From the NCBI RefSeq assembly GCF_003600155.1, contig NZ_QWLD01000053.1, forward strand, positions 1 through 61,511: a DNA stretch of 61,511 bases, read 5' to 3'. The notes under the pieces were generated by a model, which saw only the letters and a program-made list of their open reading frames with translations, did not search any database and was not told the DNA's origin. The translations under genes were made by a program, and so were the position numbers. Shown here piece after piece: positions 45,861-55,121 of the stretch (the first letter of the stretch is position 1; each line of letters starts with the position of its first letter). Origin of the DNA: Nesterenkonia muleiensis. Its GTDB lineage: Bacteria > Actinomycetota > Actinomycetes > Actinomycetales > Micrococcaceae.

Positions 45861-46295
45861 ATGAATACCCTCGGGAACTATGAGTCGGCAGTCCGGGTCA
45901 TCGTCATCTCCCTCGAGGGTCTCGGCGTGGCGACGATGATCATCGGCTTCCTCATCGCGGGAGTCTTCTCGATTCGCGCACTGGTGCAGGGCCGCAGCGG
46001 ACGCACTGCGTTCCTGGTCCTCCGGAGGCTGGTCGGCTCGTCGATCCTGCTCGGCCTCGAGATCCTTGTCGCGGCCGAGGTCATCCGCACGATCATGACC
46101 CCTTCTCTGGAAGAGGCCGCAACCTTGGGGCTCATCGTGGCGATCCGCACAGTTCTGAGTATTTCCATCCAGATCGAGATCGACGGGATACTGCCCTGGA
46201 AGCGGGCGCTGCTCGCCAACGGTGGTCAGATGCTCGCAGAATCGGTTGCCCGGGAGGCCAAGACCCGTGAGACATCCGCATCCGGGGACCGCTGA
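45861..46295 (+). CDS. DUF1622 family membrane protein
   Basis: 144 residues with three membrane segments (about 12-40, 55-78 and 85-105). The sequence RLVGSSILLGLEILVAAEVIRTIMTPSLEEAATLGLIVAIRTVLSISIQIEI matches the DUF1622 family as I recall it. A GGAGAGG ribosome-binding site precedes the ATG. The function is unknown. Confidence 0.8.
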   Translation: MNTLGNYESAVRVIVISLEGLGVATMIIGFLIAGVFSIRALVQGRSGRTAFLVLRRLVGSSILLGLEILVAAEVIRTIMTPSLEEAATLGLIVAIRTVLSISIQIEIDGILPWKRALLANGGQMLAESVAREAKTRETSASGDR

Positions 46296-46340
46296 GCAGC
46301 GACAGTTCGATCTCACCCACCACCGCACAGAGGAGCCCTG

Positions 46341-47333
46341 ATGATCCCGACGATGCGCGCTGTCGTTCTCGAGGAACCCGGACCAGTGACGAACCTTCAC
46401 GTGCGGGAACTGCCGATCCCCGAACCCGCACCGGGATGGGTCCGGATCAAGGTCAGGGCGTTTGGGCTCAACCGATCCGAACTCCACACCCGGCTTGGCC
46501 TCGCCGAAGGAGTGACATTTCCACGAGTCCTCGGGATCGAAGCGACTGGGGTCATCGACACCGACCCCGGCGGAACACTTCCCGCTGGTCAGCAGGTCAT
46601 GACCATGATGGGCGGCATGGGCCGCACCTTCGACGGCGGCTATGCCGAATACACCTGCGTCCCCGCCAGCCAGGTCATCCCCTTCCACTCCGATCTGGAC
46701 TGGGCTCGTCTGGGAGCGGTGCCCGAAATGGTCCAGACCGCTTACGGTTCGCTCACCGTAGGGATGGATCTGCAGCCAGGAGATCACGTCCTCATCCGGG
46801 GAGGCACATCGTCGGTCGGCATGGCTGCCGCGGTCCTCGCCAAGCGACGCGGTGGCATCACCGTCCTCTCCACCACGCGCAGCCCAGACAAAACCAGCAG
46901 CCTCACCGACCTCGGCGTCGACCATGTGCTGATTGACGACGGCGAGATCGCAGCCCAGGTCCGGGCCATTGTTCCCGACGGCGTCGATGCGGCACTCGAA
47001 CTCGTGGGCACCCCCACCCTGCCGGACACGCTGAAGGCGACCCGCGTTCACGGGGTTGTCTGCTTCACCGGCATGCTCTCCAATGAATGGGTGGTGGAGA
47101 ACTTCTATCCCATCGACTACCTACCGGCCGGAGTCCGCCTCACCGCATACTCCGGTGCGGCCCGCGATCTGCCCCCGGACGCCCTCCAGGGCTACCTCGA
47201 TGACGTGGCAGCAGGTCACGCCGTGGTCCCTGTTGACCGGATCTTCAACCTCGACCAGATCCAGGAAGCCCACGCACTGATGGAGTCCGGGCAGGCCCGC
47301 GGAAAACTGGTGGTGACGACCGAGCACAGCTAG
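46341..47333 (+). CDS. Zinc-independent quinone oxidoreductase-like enzyme
   Basis: 330 residues of the medium-chain dehydrogenase/reductase superfamily, quinone oxidoreductase branch: GroES-like N-terminal half (VRIKVRAFGLNRSELHTRLG), NAD(P)-binding Rossmann half with IRGGTSSVGMAAAVLAKRRG and VHGVVCFTGML. The Cys/His zinc ligands of alcohol dehydrogenases are not seen in the expected positions. It would reduce quinones or enones with NADPH. It follows the DUF1622 gene by 45 bases and may share its transcript. Confidence 0.87.
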   Translation: MIPTMRAVVLEEPGPVTNLHVRELPIPEPAPGWVRIKVRAFGLNRSELHTRLGLAEGVTFPRVLGIEATGVIDTDPGGTLPAGQQVMTMMGGMGRTFDGGYAEYTCVPASQVIPFHSDLDWARLGAVPEMVQTAYGSLTVGMDLQPGDHVLIRGGTSSVGMAAAVLAKRRGGITVLSTTRSPDKTSSLTDLGVDHVLIDDGEIAAQVRAIVPDGVDAALELVGTPTLPDTLKATRVHGVVCFTGMLSNEWVVENFYPIDYLPAGVRLTAYSGAARDLPPDALQGYLDDVAAGHAVVPVDRIFNLDQIQEAHALMESGQARGKLVVTTEHS

Positions 47334-47418
47334 ACGACGGCGATGTCGCCCCTAGCACTGCTGACCGCCGGGTTCCATCCACCCTTAACTCATTAGGGAA
47401 CGTAAGCCCCGGCAACTC

Positions 47419-50094
47419 CTATTGGGCAGACAGGCCGGCAGCGGGCGGAGTGCGGGAAAGCGCTCGGGCCGGAAGGAATGAGGCCAGCGCCGCCGCCAGG
47501 AACGTCACGCCCCAGATCATCCCCATCCGGTCCCATGGAATGCTCAGCACCATGGTGACATCGTCACGGGCAACCAAGGAACTCACGCCGCCCCAGGCAA
47601 AGAGCGCCCCAAGTCCACTGCCCAGCACCAGCGCGACGGCGGCCATCAGCAGTGCCTCCAGGGTCACCATCGCACCGACGGAGCCGCGGGTCATTCCCAT
47701 CGCACGCAACAGGGCGGCCTCACGGCGCCGTTCGAAGACCGAAAGCGCCAGGGTGTTGCTCACCCCGACCACTGACACCAGGACCGAGGCGGCGAGCAGG
47801 ACCAGCACCACCACCAGGACGGTGTCGATCACCTGGGTGTAGCTGGCCCGATCCATCGCTGCGTCCAGAGAGACCTCCCCGGCGGAGGCCTCCACCTCAT
47901 TGCCCAGCCGGGTGAGGTCCCCCATGCTGGCAGACTCGGAGATCCGCAGCACCGTCATCGCGGCACTGCTCTCGAAGGACCACAGCTCAGCAGTATCAGC
48001 CAGGACCTCTGGTAGCACGACCGTGTCGGCCGGGACCCAGCTCGCGGGAGCAGCCGTCACGGTGATGGCAGCCCCCAATGCTCCGCTCTCTGCGGTGCCG
48101 TGGGGGGTCAGAGTCACCTCCGCAGACTCGGCCATGCCGGCCTCGAGCAGATCCGGGGAGATCAGAGCAACAGGTCCGCCGCTGTGCTCTTCCTGGAACA
48201 CCGACTCACTGCGGGCGATCTCTTCGATGGCCGACTCCTCGGCAAGGATCACCCGGCCCTCGACCGATCCGGCCTCGATCCCTTCACTGTCAAGGGTTGC
48301 CTCAGCACCCGGCAGCTGCTGGTGCCCCACCACGGTCGGTGATTCTTCCAACACCTGTTCGGTCTGCTCTGAGGCAGTGCCAAGGCTGGCGTCTACCGGG
48401 TTCCGCTCTGCCAACTCATCACTGAGTGAGTGCTGTGCCGTCATCGCCCCCATCGTCATGGTCGAGACCAGGGTGACCCCGATCAGCAGCGCCGAGGTGG
48501 TCACCGCGGTGCGCCTTGGCACCGCACGAGCGTTCTGGGCTGCGAGCCGGCCAGGAACGCGCAGCTGTGGCAGCGCGGCGACCAACCGTCCGAGGAAGGA
48601 AACGACGGCGGGCACCAGCACCCGGCCCATGAGCAGCACCCCGGAGAATCCCACCACCGCCCCGGTGGCGCCGATCATCGGCGCATGCAGCACTGCCGCG
48701 AGCAGCACCCCACCCAGGCCGCCGGCGGCGAACAGGATTCCCAGCACAGTGCGCACCCAGGCGATCCGCCTCTGGTCGGATGCGACCTCCACCGGACGCA
48801 GTGCCTCCATCGGAGAGGTACGCCCGGCCTTCAGCGCAGGCATCACCGCCGCCAGCACAGTGACAAGGACACCTAGGGTCAGACCGGCTGCAATGGCCAG
48901 AACGCTCAGCTCCGCAGAGGCGAAGCTCTCCTGCCACAGTCGTTGGGCGGCGAAGGCGATGCCGCTGGCGGCAGACCAGCCCAGCAGCACGCCCAGTACA
49001 CCGCCGAGCAGCCCAAGCAGAGCGCCTTCGGCCACGGTGGCTCGCCGCAGCTGACCCGCTGTGGCTCCGACCGCGCGCAGCAGGGCCATGGTCCGCGAGC
49101 GTGAGGCGACCAGTACCTGGAACGTGTTGGAGATGACCAGGCTGGCCACGAAGACGGCGATCGCGCCGAAGCCCAGGCCAATGCTGACCAGCACGGTGGA
49201 CTGACCGGCATGTTCTGCGATCCACGCATCGATGATCTGCTGGTGCGTGTGGATCTCCACTCCGGCGACCAGCAGGCTGCCGTCGGGCTGGGTAAGGATC
49301 TCCGGGGCGCCGCCCTCGGTCTCTGCGGGATCAGCCGGAAGCTCCCCGCGTTCGACCATGGAGGCAATCAGCTCGGCGACCTGCTGCTGGAGCTCTTCCT
49401 GCGCCTGTGGGTCACCATGGGCGTCACCGGCCAGGGCGACCCGCAGCGACGAGGGCGAATGGTCGGCATCCAGGGCTCCAAGGCCCTCAGGCGTCAGGTA
49501 GCCGCTCACAGACCGGTGGGTGCCTCCGGCGAGGCCGGAGACCGTCAGTTCCGCCGAGTCCTGCTCCACGGTATCCGTCTCTGCGTTGTAGCGCTCGGTG
49601 TTCACCGGCATCGTGTCTCCGACGCCGAGGTCGTAGGCCTCAGCGAACTCCTTGGCCAGGAGGATCTCGCCCTCCTGCTCTGGCATGGAGCCTTCCGCGA
49701 TGTCGATCGTGCGAGTCTCCGGGAGGCTGCCGGCGAGCAGCATCAGGTTCATGCCTGCCGCCTCTCCCTCAAGGAAGACATGGCTCAGCGCCTCGGCCTC
49801 TGCCACTCCCTCAAGCTCGCTGACGGCCTCGGCCAGCTCCTGGTCGGGCCCCGGGCCGGAGCCGTCGTCGCTCCCGTCCGGAGCTTCGGCCCAGGCGAAG
49901 GCCCCAGTGCCGATCACCAGGTCAGCCCCCGCGGCGTCGGCCTCTGCCTGGGCCTCCATGGTGCGGTTGAAGGAGCCGATCAGGACCAAGGCGCTGACCA
50001 CGAAGGTCACAGAGATGACGACGGCGGCGCCCGCGGCCCACAGCCGCTTTCCGCCGGAGCGCAGATTGGTGCGCAGCACAGGATTCCCTCTCAT
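47419..50094 (-). CDS. Large FtsX-type ABC permease with two FtsX domains
   Basis: 891 residues: an N-terminal membrane segment, a long extracytoplasmic domain (about 45-305), then two FtsX domains of several segments each (about 310-530 and 770-885). The coupling stretches are ASRSRTMALLRAVGAT and FERRREAALLRAMGM. The topology matches the large permeases that export lipoproteins, peptides or antibiotics. Its start overlaps the ATPase stop by one base (TGATG). Confidence 0.9.
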   Translation of the reverse strand: MRGNPVLRTNLRSGGKRLWAAGAAVVISVTFVVSALVLIGSFNRTMEAQAEADAAGADLVIGTGAFAWAEAPDGSDDGSGPGPDQELAEAVSELEGVAEAEALSHVFLEGEAAGMNLMLLAGSLPETRTIDIAEGSMPEQEGEILLAKEFAEAYDLGVGDTMPVNTERYNAETDTVEQDSAELTVSGLAGGTHRSVSGYLTPEGLGALDADHSPSSLRVALAGDAHGDPQAQEELQQQVAELIASMVERGELPADPAETEGGAPEILTQPDGSLLVAGVEIHTHQQIIDAWIAEHAGQSTVLVSIGLGFGAIAVFVASLVISNTFQVLVASRSRTMALLRAVGATAGQLRRATVAEGALLGLLGGVLGVLLGWSAASGIAFAAQRLWQESFASAELSVLAIAAGLTLGVLVTVLAAVMPALKAGRTSPMEALRPVEVASDQRRIAWVRTVLGILFAAGGLGGVLLAAVLHAPMIGATGAVVGFSGVLLMGRVLVPAVVSFLGRLVAALPQLRVPGRLAAQNARAVPRRTAVTTSALLIGVTLVSTMTMGAMTAQHSLSDELAERNPVDASLGTASEQTEQVLEESPTVVGHQQLPGAEATLDSEGIEAGSVEGRVILAEESAIEEIARSESVFQEEHSGGPVALISPDLLEAGMAESAEVTLTPHGTAESGALGAAITVTAAPASWVPADTVVLPEVLADTAELWSFESSAAMTVLRISESASMGDLTRLGNEVEASAGEVSLDAAMDRASYTQVIDTVLVVVLVLLAASVLVSVVGVSNTLALSVFERRREAALLRAMGMTRGSVGAMVTLEALLMAAVALVLGSGLGALFAWGGVSSLVARDDVTMVLSIPWDRMGMIWGVTFLAAALASFLPARALSRTPPAAGLSAQ

Positions 50095-50918
50095 CAGGAC
50101 ATACCTCCGTCAATGGCCCGAGCGGTCACCGGAGCAGCTGCGGCGGATCCGGCGTGGAGCATTGCTGCGGCGAGCTGCTCGGCGGAGGGCCGGTGCAGGG
50201 TCTCCATCACTCGGCCATCGGCCAGCAGCACGGTGCTGTCAGCCTGTGCCGCCGCGGCGGCGTCGTGGGTCACCATGATCACTGTCTGGCCGAATTCATC
50301 CACCGCGGTGCGCAAAAGGTCCAGCACCTCCGCCCCGGTGGCCTGATCCAAGTTGCCGGTGGGCTCGTCGGCAAAAACCACACTGGGCCGTGAGACCAGA
50401 GCACGGGCCACAGCGACCCGCTGCTGCTGGCCGCCGGAGAGTTCGAAGGGCCGGTGGTGAAGCCGTTCGGAGAGGCCCAAACGCTCCACCACCTGACGGA
50501 AGAATGCTGTATCGATCGTGCTGCCCCCGCCCAGGGAGGCGGGCAGCACAATGTTCTCCTCAGCGGTCATGGCCGGGATCAGGTTGTACGCCTGGAAGAT
50601 GAAGCCGACGCTGCTGCGCCGCAGCAGGGTCAGCTGCTTCTCGTTCAGCCCGCTGAAGCTGACCGGTCCTCGTCCGGTGGCCAGGGTGATCTCCCCGGAG
50701 TCGGGGATGTCGAGCCCGGCCAGCACATGCATCAGCGTTGACTTGCCGGAGCCTGATGGCCCCATGACCGCGGTGAAGCGGCCGGAGGGGAAGCCGATGC
50801 TCAGGTTCTGGAGGGGCCGCACTGCGGCGTCCCCGGAGCCGTAGGTCTTGGTGAGCGCCTCGGCGCGCACTGCGATCGCAGTGGGGGCCTCGGATGGTGT
50901 GTTCGCTGTTCTCATCAT
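50094..50918 (-). CDS. ABC transporter ATPase (LolD/MacB type)
   Basis: 274 residues. Walker [11 protein letters not shown]-loop [11 protein letters not shown], signature [15 protein letters not shown], Walker [13 protein letters not shown] and H-loop MVTHDAAAA. The start is set at [12 protein letters not shown] (50918); 15 residues upstream in frame look non-conserved. It pairs with the large permease downstream. Confidence 0.92.
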   Translation of the reverse strand: MMRTANTPSEAPTAIAVRAEALTKTYGSGDAAVRPLQNLSIGFPSGRFTAVMGPSGSGKSTLMHVLAGLDIPDSGEITLATGRGPVSFSGLNEKQLTLLRRSSVGFIFQAYNLIPAMTAEENIVLPASLGGGSTIDTAFFRQVVERLGLSERLHHRPFELSGGQQQRVAVARALVSRPSVVFADEPTGNLDQATGAEVLDLLRTAVDEFGQTVIMVTHDAAAAAQADSTVLLADGRVMETLHRPSAEQLAAAMLHAGSAAAAPVTARAIDGGMS

Positions 50919-51556
50919 GATGGCCACGCTATGGAACCGGCACCGTTGCCCACATCGGAGCACAGGATGGTTCTGACCTCATCCTGGAGTATGAGGCCCT
51001 ACTCGCCACCACATGCGGCGGCTACCGCCGGGACCCGAACCCCCCAAGAACGGCCCAGAACCAGGGATTCAGAGCCTTTCCGTTACATTGACGCACAACA
51101 ACTATGCGCGAGGGGCCCCGCCTTAGAGGCCAGGCGCGTCACGTCGCCTGGTGGACGACGAGCGCCCCGTAGCCCTTCGGGGCTCTCGAATCCATGGCTG
51201 GTCGAGCCAGCCGGTCTCGCAGCATCGTCGCTGGCGGCAGGTAAGGTGTGTTCGGTCACGGTGGCGTCTCCCGCAGGGGAGGTACGCCACCGGCACCCTC
51301 ACCAGGACGTGCGCCACCACGCCCCTACATCCGCCGTCGCCCATCAACGGACGGGCTCTTGCCACGCGGAGTGCACGGCGCTGTCGGTCCGGCACCACCC
51401 GCCAGAGGGTCGTCGCGTGTCTGGTATCGACGCTCGGCGGAAACGCGATGAGGTGCCTGCGGTTGTTCATCGCTCTCACGTCATGGCATGCGCTCTCGGG
51501 AGCCTTCGGCGCCTCGCAAAGTGGCCGGGAAACGGGGCTGATGTAGGGATAGGTGA
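50919..51556. other. No gene recognised
   Basis: About 640 bases between the ABC ATPase start and a WYL-domain fragment. Open frames exist on both strands but are rich in Arg, Pro and Thr and look like shadows of GC-rich sequence. I see no motif. The part next to 50919 presumably holds the ATPase promoter; the remainder may be decayed coding sequence. Confidence 0.5.
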
Positions 51557-51748
51557 CAACTGATCTGGCTCGGTCACCCCGGGCGCTGGTATCTCGTCGG
51601 ACAGTGCCGCACCCGCGACGCGATCCGCTGGTTCCGACTCGATCGCTTCATCACCGCGCGCCCAACCGCAGAGCCCACCGTCGATATTCCAGTTGAGAAC
51701 ATCGGCACACCCCCATCGACCGCTAAAGTCATCACCAGCGGTGACTGA
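51557..51748 (+). pseudogene. C-terminal fragment of a WYL-domain regulator
   Basis: Reading plus strand from just after a TGA at 51554 gives about 63 residues containing GRWYLVGQCRTRDAIRWFRLDRF. This is the core of the WYL domain found in actinobacterial transcription regulators (DeoR-like HTH plus WYL). No helix-turn-helix or start codon lies upstream in frame, so only the 3' end of the gene survives. The identification rests on the highly typical WYLVG...RWFRLDR pattern. Confidence 0.7.
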
Positions 51749-51847
51749 TCATCGAATCCCAGGATCGGCACCAAACCCCCTCTGTTCTTGTGAATGACGG
51801 TGGGAATTGGGATTACCGAACGGCTCGACACGCATCTCCGAGTGCAG

Positions 51848-52366
51848 TCATCCCGATGAGTTCGGGGTGGATAGTCCGTTCAAGTGCGACCAGAGGCGAA
51901 CGCTGGCCTCGGCAGCACCGGCGGTACGGATGCGCTGCCAATTCCGCCCGCCACGGGCGAAGGCCTCGATCACACTGACGGGTACGAGGGCATCCGGGAC
52001 CGGGCCGTTGGCCCAGTCGCAGGCCCGTTGGTGCGGCAGCCCCAGCCTGCGGGCGACATCGCCAGGGTCATAACCCCAGTCGCCACGGAGACGTCCTAGG
52101 TGTAAGCCTCCGCTGCTGTCACGCGTCCAGACCAGGGAGCCGGTCGGAGTTTGCGCGAAGCGTAGGATACGTCTGGTGGTGCGCTCGTCGAGCTCATGGT
52201 TGGCCGCTGCCAACATCTCGTCAAAGTCGTCCACGCTCGCCCGGATTGCCCCGTCCAGACCCACAACCCTGGCAGCGATCGCCCAATCGGCCGCTGAGCC
52301 GTCGTCAGCCGAGGGGGAACGCATCGGTGCACGATAGACCGATGCGGAGGCTGTAGTGGACGTCAT
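51848..52366 (-). CDS. Hypothetical protein ending in an FARGGRNWQRI region
   Basis: 172 residues from the ATG at 52366; the frame extends upstream to 52468, but that would overlap the VOC gene. The N-terminal part is polar. The C-terminal half runs GDWGYDPGDVARRLGLPHQRACDWANGPVPDALVPVSVIEAFARGGRNWQRIR, which reads like a real conserved domain, and I recall similar stretches in actinobacterial hypothetical proteins. I cannot name a function. It is divergent from the VOC gene. Confidence 0.6.
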   Translation of the reverse strand: MTSTTASASVYRAPMRSPSADDGSAADWAIAARVVGLDGAIRASVDDFDEMLAAANHELDERTTRRILRFAQTPTGSLVWTRDSSGGLHLGRLRGDWGYDPGDVARRLGLPHQRACDWANGPVPDALVPVSVIEAFARGGRNWQRIRTAGAAEASVRLWSHLNGLSTPNSSG

Positions 52367-52452
52367 CTCTGCAGCGTATCGGTCTGCAGCGATTCTACGG
52401 ACGGGTTGGAGCTGGTGCATCAGCTGTCGATGGGCCGGAGTAGGCTCACTCC

Positions 52453-52830
52453 ATGACCTCGACTCCACAGATCACGCTTGGTGCCTGGAACGTAGAAGCG
52501 GAGAATCCCGAGATGCTAGGGCAGTTCTGGGCTGGCGTGCTGGGTACTGAGGTCGATGCCTATGGAGGAATGGCCTATCTGCCGCCGTCTGGTCCTGGTG
52601 GGGTCGCTATGATGTTCCAGCCGCTGAGGGGATCGCGTCCCGAACGGCAGATCGGGCATCTCGACCTGACGGTTCCATGGTGTACTCGTGCCGGTGAGGT
52701 CCAACGCATAGTGGGGCTGGGGGCCGTCCACAAATGGGATGTGCTGGACGAGCATCCACACGTGCGGTGGAGCACGCTTGCAGATCCGGAGGGAAGCCTC
52801 TTCTGTATCGCGGAGCATCCGCCTCGTTGA
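52453..52830 (+). CDS. VOC/glyoxalase-like protein
   Basis: 125 residues of the vicinal oxygen chelate fold: two beta-alpha-beta-beta-beta halves beginning LGAWNVEAENPEMLGQFWAGVLG and RQIGHLDLTV. The ending WSTLADPEGSLFCIAEHP is the typical DPEGN/S-FC closing motif. Members range from dioxygenases to antibiotic-binding proteins; the metal ligands and substrate are not clear. Single gene, divergent from the hypothetical gene at 51848. Confidence 0.8.
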   Translation: MTSTPQITLGAWNVEAENPEMLGQFWAGVLGTEVDAYGGMAYLPPSGPGGVAMMFQPLRGSRPERQIGHLDLTVPWCTRAGEVQRIVGLGAVHKWDVLDEHPHVRWSTLADPEGSLFCIAEHPPR

Positions 52831-53019
52831 AAACTATCGTTGCGGACAGCTCCCCGTTGGCGCGGGCGTGGACCGGTGCGAACTTGTGGATGCTGTCGAG
52901 GATCGTTCCGACTGGGACAGACGAAGGGCCGAGCCGGGCCGGCCGCAGCGGCCGGTAGACGTGCGATCTTGTGGAGTGCACGGGCGGAAGTAGGTGCTCT
53001 TGGCCTGAAGACGAGAGCA

Positions 53020-53263
53020 TAAGTCCGGGGAGTACTTTCCATTGGGCGCCGAAACACCCGATATGCCTGATCACCCCACTAGGCGCTATGGCGATCAGGC
53101 AGCACCAGGAACCGATATAGATCCCATCGAGCTGGACCTGGTCATAGATCTCAGCGGCCACCGGGATCCAGGGTGTGAAGTTCCAACACCAGGAGACGCG
53201 ACGGAGGAAAGACCGGGCATTGATCCCTGCCTTTGCCTGCCTCGGTCTGGGTATGCTTGCTGG
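53020..53263 (-). pseudogene. IS1249-type transposase remnant
   Basis: One minus-strand frame reads SFLRRVSWCWNFTPWIPVAAEIYDQVQ followed by LDGIYIGSWCCLIAIAPSGVI. The RR-x-WCW, DQVQLDGIY and WCCLIA elements match the start of the catalytic core of IS1249-like transposases, including the first DDE aspartate. A stop lies immediately upstream (53264-53266), and past about 53040 the frame no longer resembles the family. It is therefore a broken fragment. The adjoining 52831-53019 shows no gene. Confidence 0.6.
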
Positions 53264-53304
53264 TCAGCGGCGGAGTCGGCGGCTCGCGTGTTGCGGCGAA
53301 GGTG

Positions 53305-53805
53305 CTACTCCCCGATGGTGGGGAGCACGGGCCGGGGTAGGACTGGGGAGGACACGATCAGGGAGCTGGTCGTCTGTCCGTAGAGGAGAAATCGGTCGAG
53401 CACGCCTTCCAGGTCTTCGATCCGGGGTACATGCACCTTGAGCAGGAAGCAGTCCTCGCCGGAGATGCGGTGGCACTCGCTGACTTGTGGGACCGCCTCC
53501 GCGAGTTCGGCGATCTTGGGCAGTTGTCCTGGGCCGGGACGAACCCTGACCCATGCGGCGACGGGCAGTCCGATGGCAGCGGGGTCAATGTCGAGGTGGT
53601 AGCCGCGGATCACGCCAACCTCTTCGAGTCGCTTCACGCGTTCCCGCACCGCAGGTGTCGACATGGCGACCTTGCGCGCCAGCGCCGAAGTGCTGAGTCG
53701 CGGTTCGTCTGCCAAGACGCTGAGGATTCGACAGTTAACTTCGTCGAGAGACGTGGATCCGTTCTGTAGCCGAAAAGAGCTTTTGGTCTTCGAGTCATTA
53801 ACCAT
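53305..53805 (-). CDS. Lrp/AsnC-family transcriptional regulator
   Basis: 166 residues. The N-terminal helix-turn-helix (DEVNCRILSVLADEPRLSTSALARKVAMSTPAVRERVKRLEEVGVIRGYHLDIDPAAIGLP) and the C-terminal RAM/ACT-like domain (ISGEDCFLLKVHVPRIEDLEGVLDRFLLYGQTTSSLIVSS) are both complete. Such regulators respond to amino acids and often control a divergent transporter. Here the divergent neighbour is an MFS permease. Confidence 0.93.
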   Translation of the reverse strand: MVNDSKTKSSFRLQNGSTSLDEVNCRILSVLADEPRLSTSALARKVAMSTPAVRERVKRLEEVGVIRGYHLDIDPAAIGLPVAAWVRVRPGPGQLPKIAELAEAVPQVSECHRISGEDCFLLKVHVPRIEDLEGVLDRFLLYGQTTSSLIVSSPVLPRPVLPTIGE

Positions 53806-53824
53806 TATGGCTTCACTACCTTCA

Positions 53825-53861
53825 CATGTACATGATGATCGGCATTCTTATGTTCGATGAT
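53825..53861 (+). promoter_or_regulatory. Lrp/MFS divergent control region
   Basis: The gap between the Lrp start (53805) and the likely MFS start (53868) is AT-richer than its surroundings. It holds a perfect palindrome CATGTACATG (53825-53834) and a GATGAT -10-like element (53856-53861) six bases before the ATG, which suggests a leaderless mRNA. The palindrome is a plausible Lrp-family site. Confidence 0.4.
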
Positions 53862-53867
53862 ATATGC

Positions 53868-55121
53868 ATGGGAACGAAACCTGGTGAAGTAGTGGACTCA
53901 CATGGCCGACCGGACGCTTTGCGTCCCGGCGTGGGAGCAGCGGCTGTCGTCGCCGTGTTGCTGTCGGCCCTGGGTATCTCGACCAGCTTCGGCATGCTGC
54001 TCCTGCTGCCGTTGTACGTACAAGACCTCGGCGGCAGCGAGGCCAGCTTCGGTCTCGTACTGTCAGCGGCGGTGATCCCCGCAGTCCTGAGTCTGATCGT
54101 CCTCAGCAGCCATCCAGAGGCGTTACGCCCGCAGTGGGTGCTGGTGCTGGCGATCACCGTGTTCGGTGCCGGCGCTGCCGCGACCTCAACCGTGACTGGC
54201 GGTTGGGAACCCCTGGCCGTCGTGGGTCTCCTGCTGGGAACGGCCTGGGCGGTGGTCTACAGCGTGATGCCGATGGTGATGAACGAGATGGTCACCGATT
54301 CCGGGCGGGTGACCTACTTCGGGTATCTGACAGGCACTCAGCAGCTGGGCATCGGCGCCGGCCCAGTGTTGGCCGGGTGGATGTCCCACACCTCGCTTGG
54401 CTTCCGCGGAACATTCATCGTCGCGGGCCTGGTCTGCGCGGCTGCCGCGGTCTCCACCGTGGTCGCAGCAGCGCTTACGCCTGACCGTCGTAGAGCCACT
54501 TCGCCCGACCAAGGCGGCGAACGACAACTGAGCCTACTGCGCACGAGTGCCACGTTGGTCAGGTCCCCCGTCGGGCCGTGGTTGCTGGTGATCGCACTGT
54601 TCGCCTGCTTGTTCACGACCATGACCCAGTTCCAGACCACCTTCGCCAACACCCAGGGTCTCGATTACTCACTCTTCTACGTCGCCTACACCATCGCCGT
54701 CATCGCGGTCCGGTTCCTTGTCGCACCTTGGGTCAGGCGGTTCGACCAGGTCCGCGTGATCGCCATCTCGATCACCGTCATGCTGATCGCGGTCGCATCC
54801 TTCCTGGTCGTCGGATCCAACCCTCTCGCATACGCGACCGCCTGCGCAGCCATGGGGCTGGGATACGGACTGGCCCTACCCGCCACCCAGGCGCACGTTG
54901 TCGCGGTCTCCACGGACTCGGTTGCACCCCGGATGCTTCCGATCGCTGGCCTTGTCTTCCAGACCGCCATCCTCGCCTTTCCCCTCGCCGTGGGGTGGAT
55001 CATCGTGCAGTTCGGGTACTGGCTGCTGTTCACCGTCCTGATCGCATTCGCGATCGTCCAAGCCCTCATCTCGTGGCGCCAGGTGATCTCACAGGGCAGG
55101 CATCTGGCTCAAGGGGCCTAG
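53868..55121 (+). CDS. MFS transporter
   Basis: 417 residues from the ATG at 53868, with twelve likely membrane segments. An MFS-like pattern is seen: first segment GVGAAAVVAVLLSALGISTSFGMLLLLPLYVQDLGG, a central hydrophilic loop (TPDRRRATSPDQGGERQLSLLRTS), and a second half of six segments. The two earlier in-frame ATGs (53826, 53853) also lack ribosome-binding sites. Substrate unknown; control by the divergent Lrp-type protein suggests an amino-acid-like compound or a drug. Confidence 0.88.
   Translation: MGTKPGEVVDSHGRPDALRPGVGAAAVVAVLLSALGISTSFGMLLLLPLYVQDLGGSEASFGLVLSAAVIPAVLSLIVLSSHPEALRPQWVLVLAITVFGAGAAATSTVTGGWEPLAVVGLLLGTAWAVVYSVMPMVMNEMVTDSGRVTYFGYLTGTQQLGIGAGPVLAGWMSHTSLGFRGTFIVAGLVCAAAAVSTVVAAALTPDRRRATSPDQGGERQLSLLRTSATLVRSPVGPWLLVIALFACLFTTMTQFQTTFANTQGLDYSLFYVAYTIAVIAVRFLVAPWVRRFDQVRVIAISITVMLIAVASFLVVGSNPLAYATACAAMGLGYGLALPATQAHVVAVSTDSVAPRMLPIAGLVFQTAILAFPLAVGWIIVQFGYWLLFTVLIAFAIVQALISWRQVISQGRHLAQGA

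Noticed and set aside
45756-47051. 431-residue open frame on the minus strand
   Set aside because: It lies antisense over the DUF1622 and quinone oxidoreductase genes, is rich in His/Arg/Asp/Gly without any domain, and is a typical GC-rich shadow frame.
51123-51479. 118-residue minus-strand frame
   Set aside because: Arg-rich composition, no motif, no ribosome-binding site; region left as unassigned.
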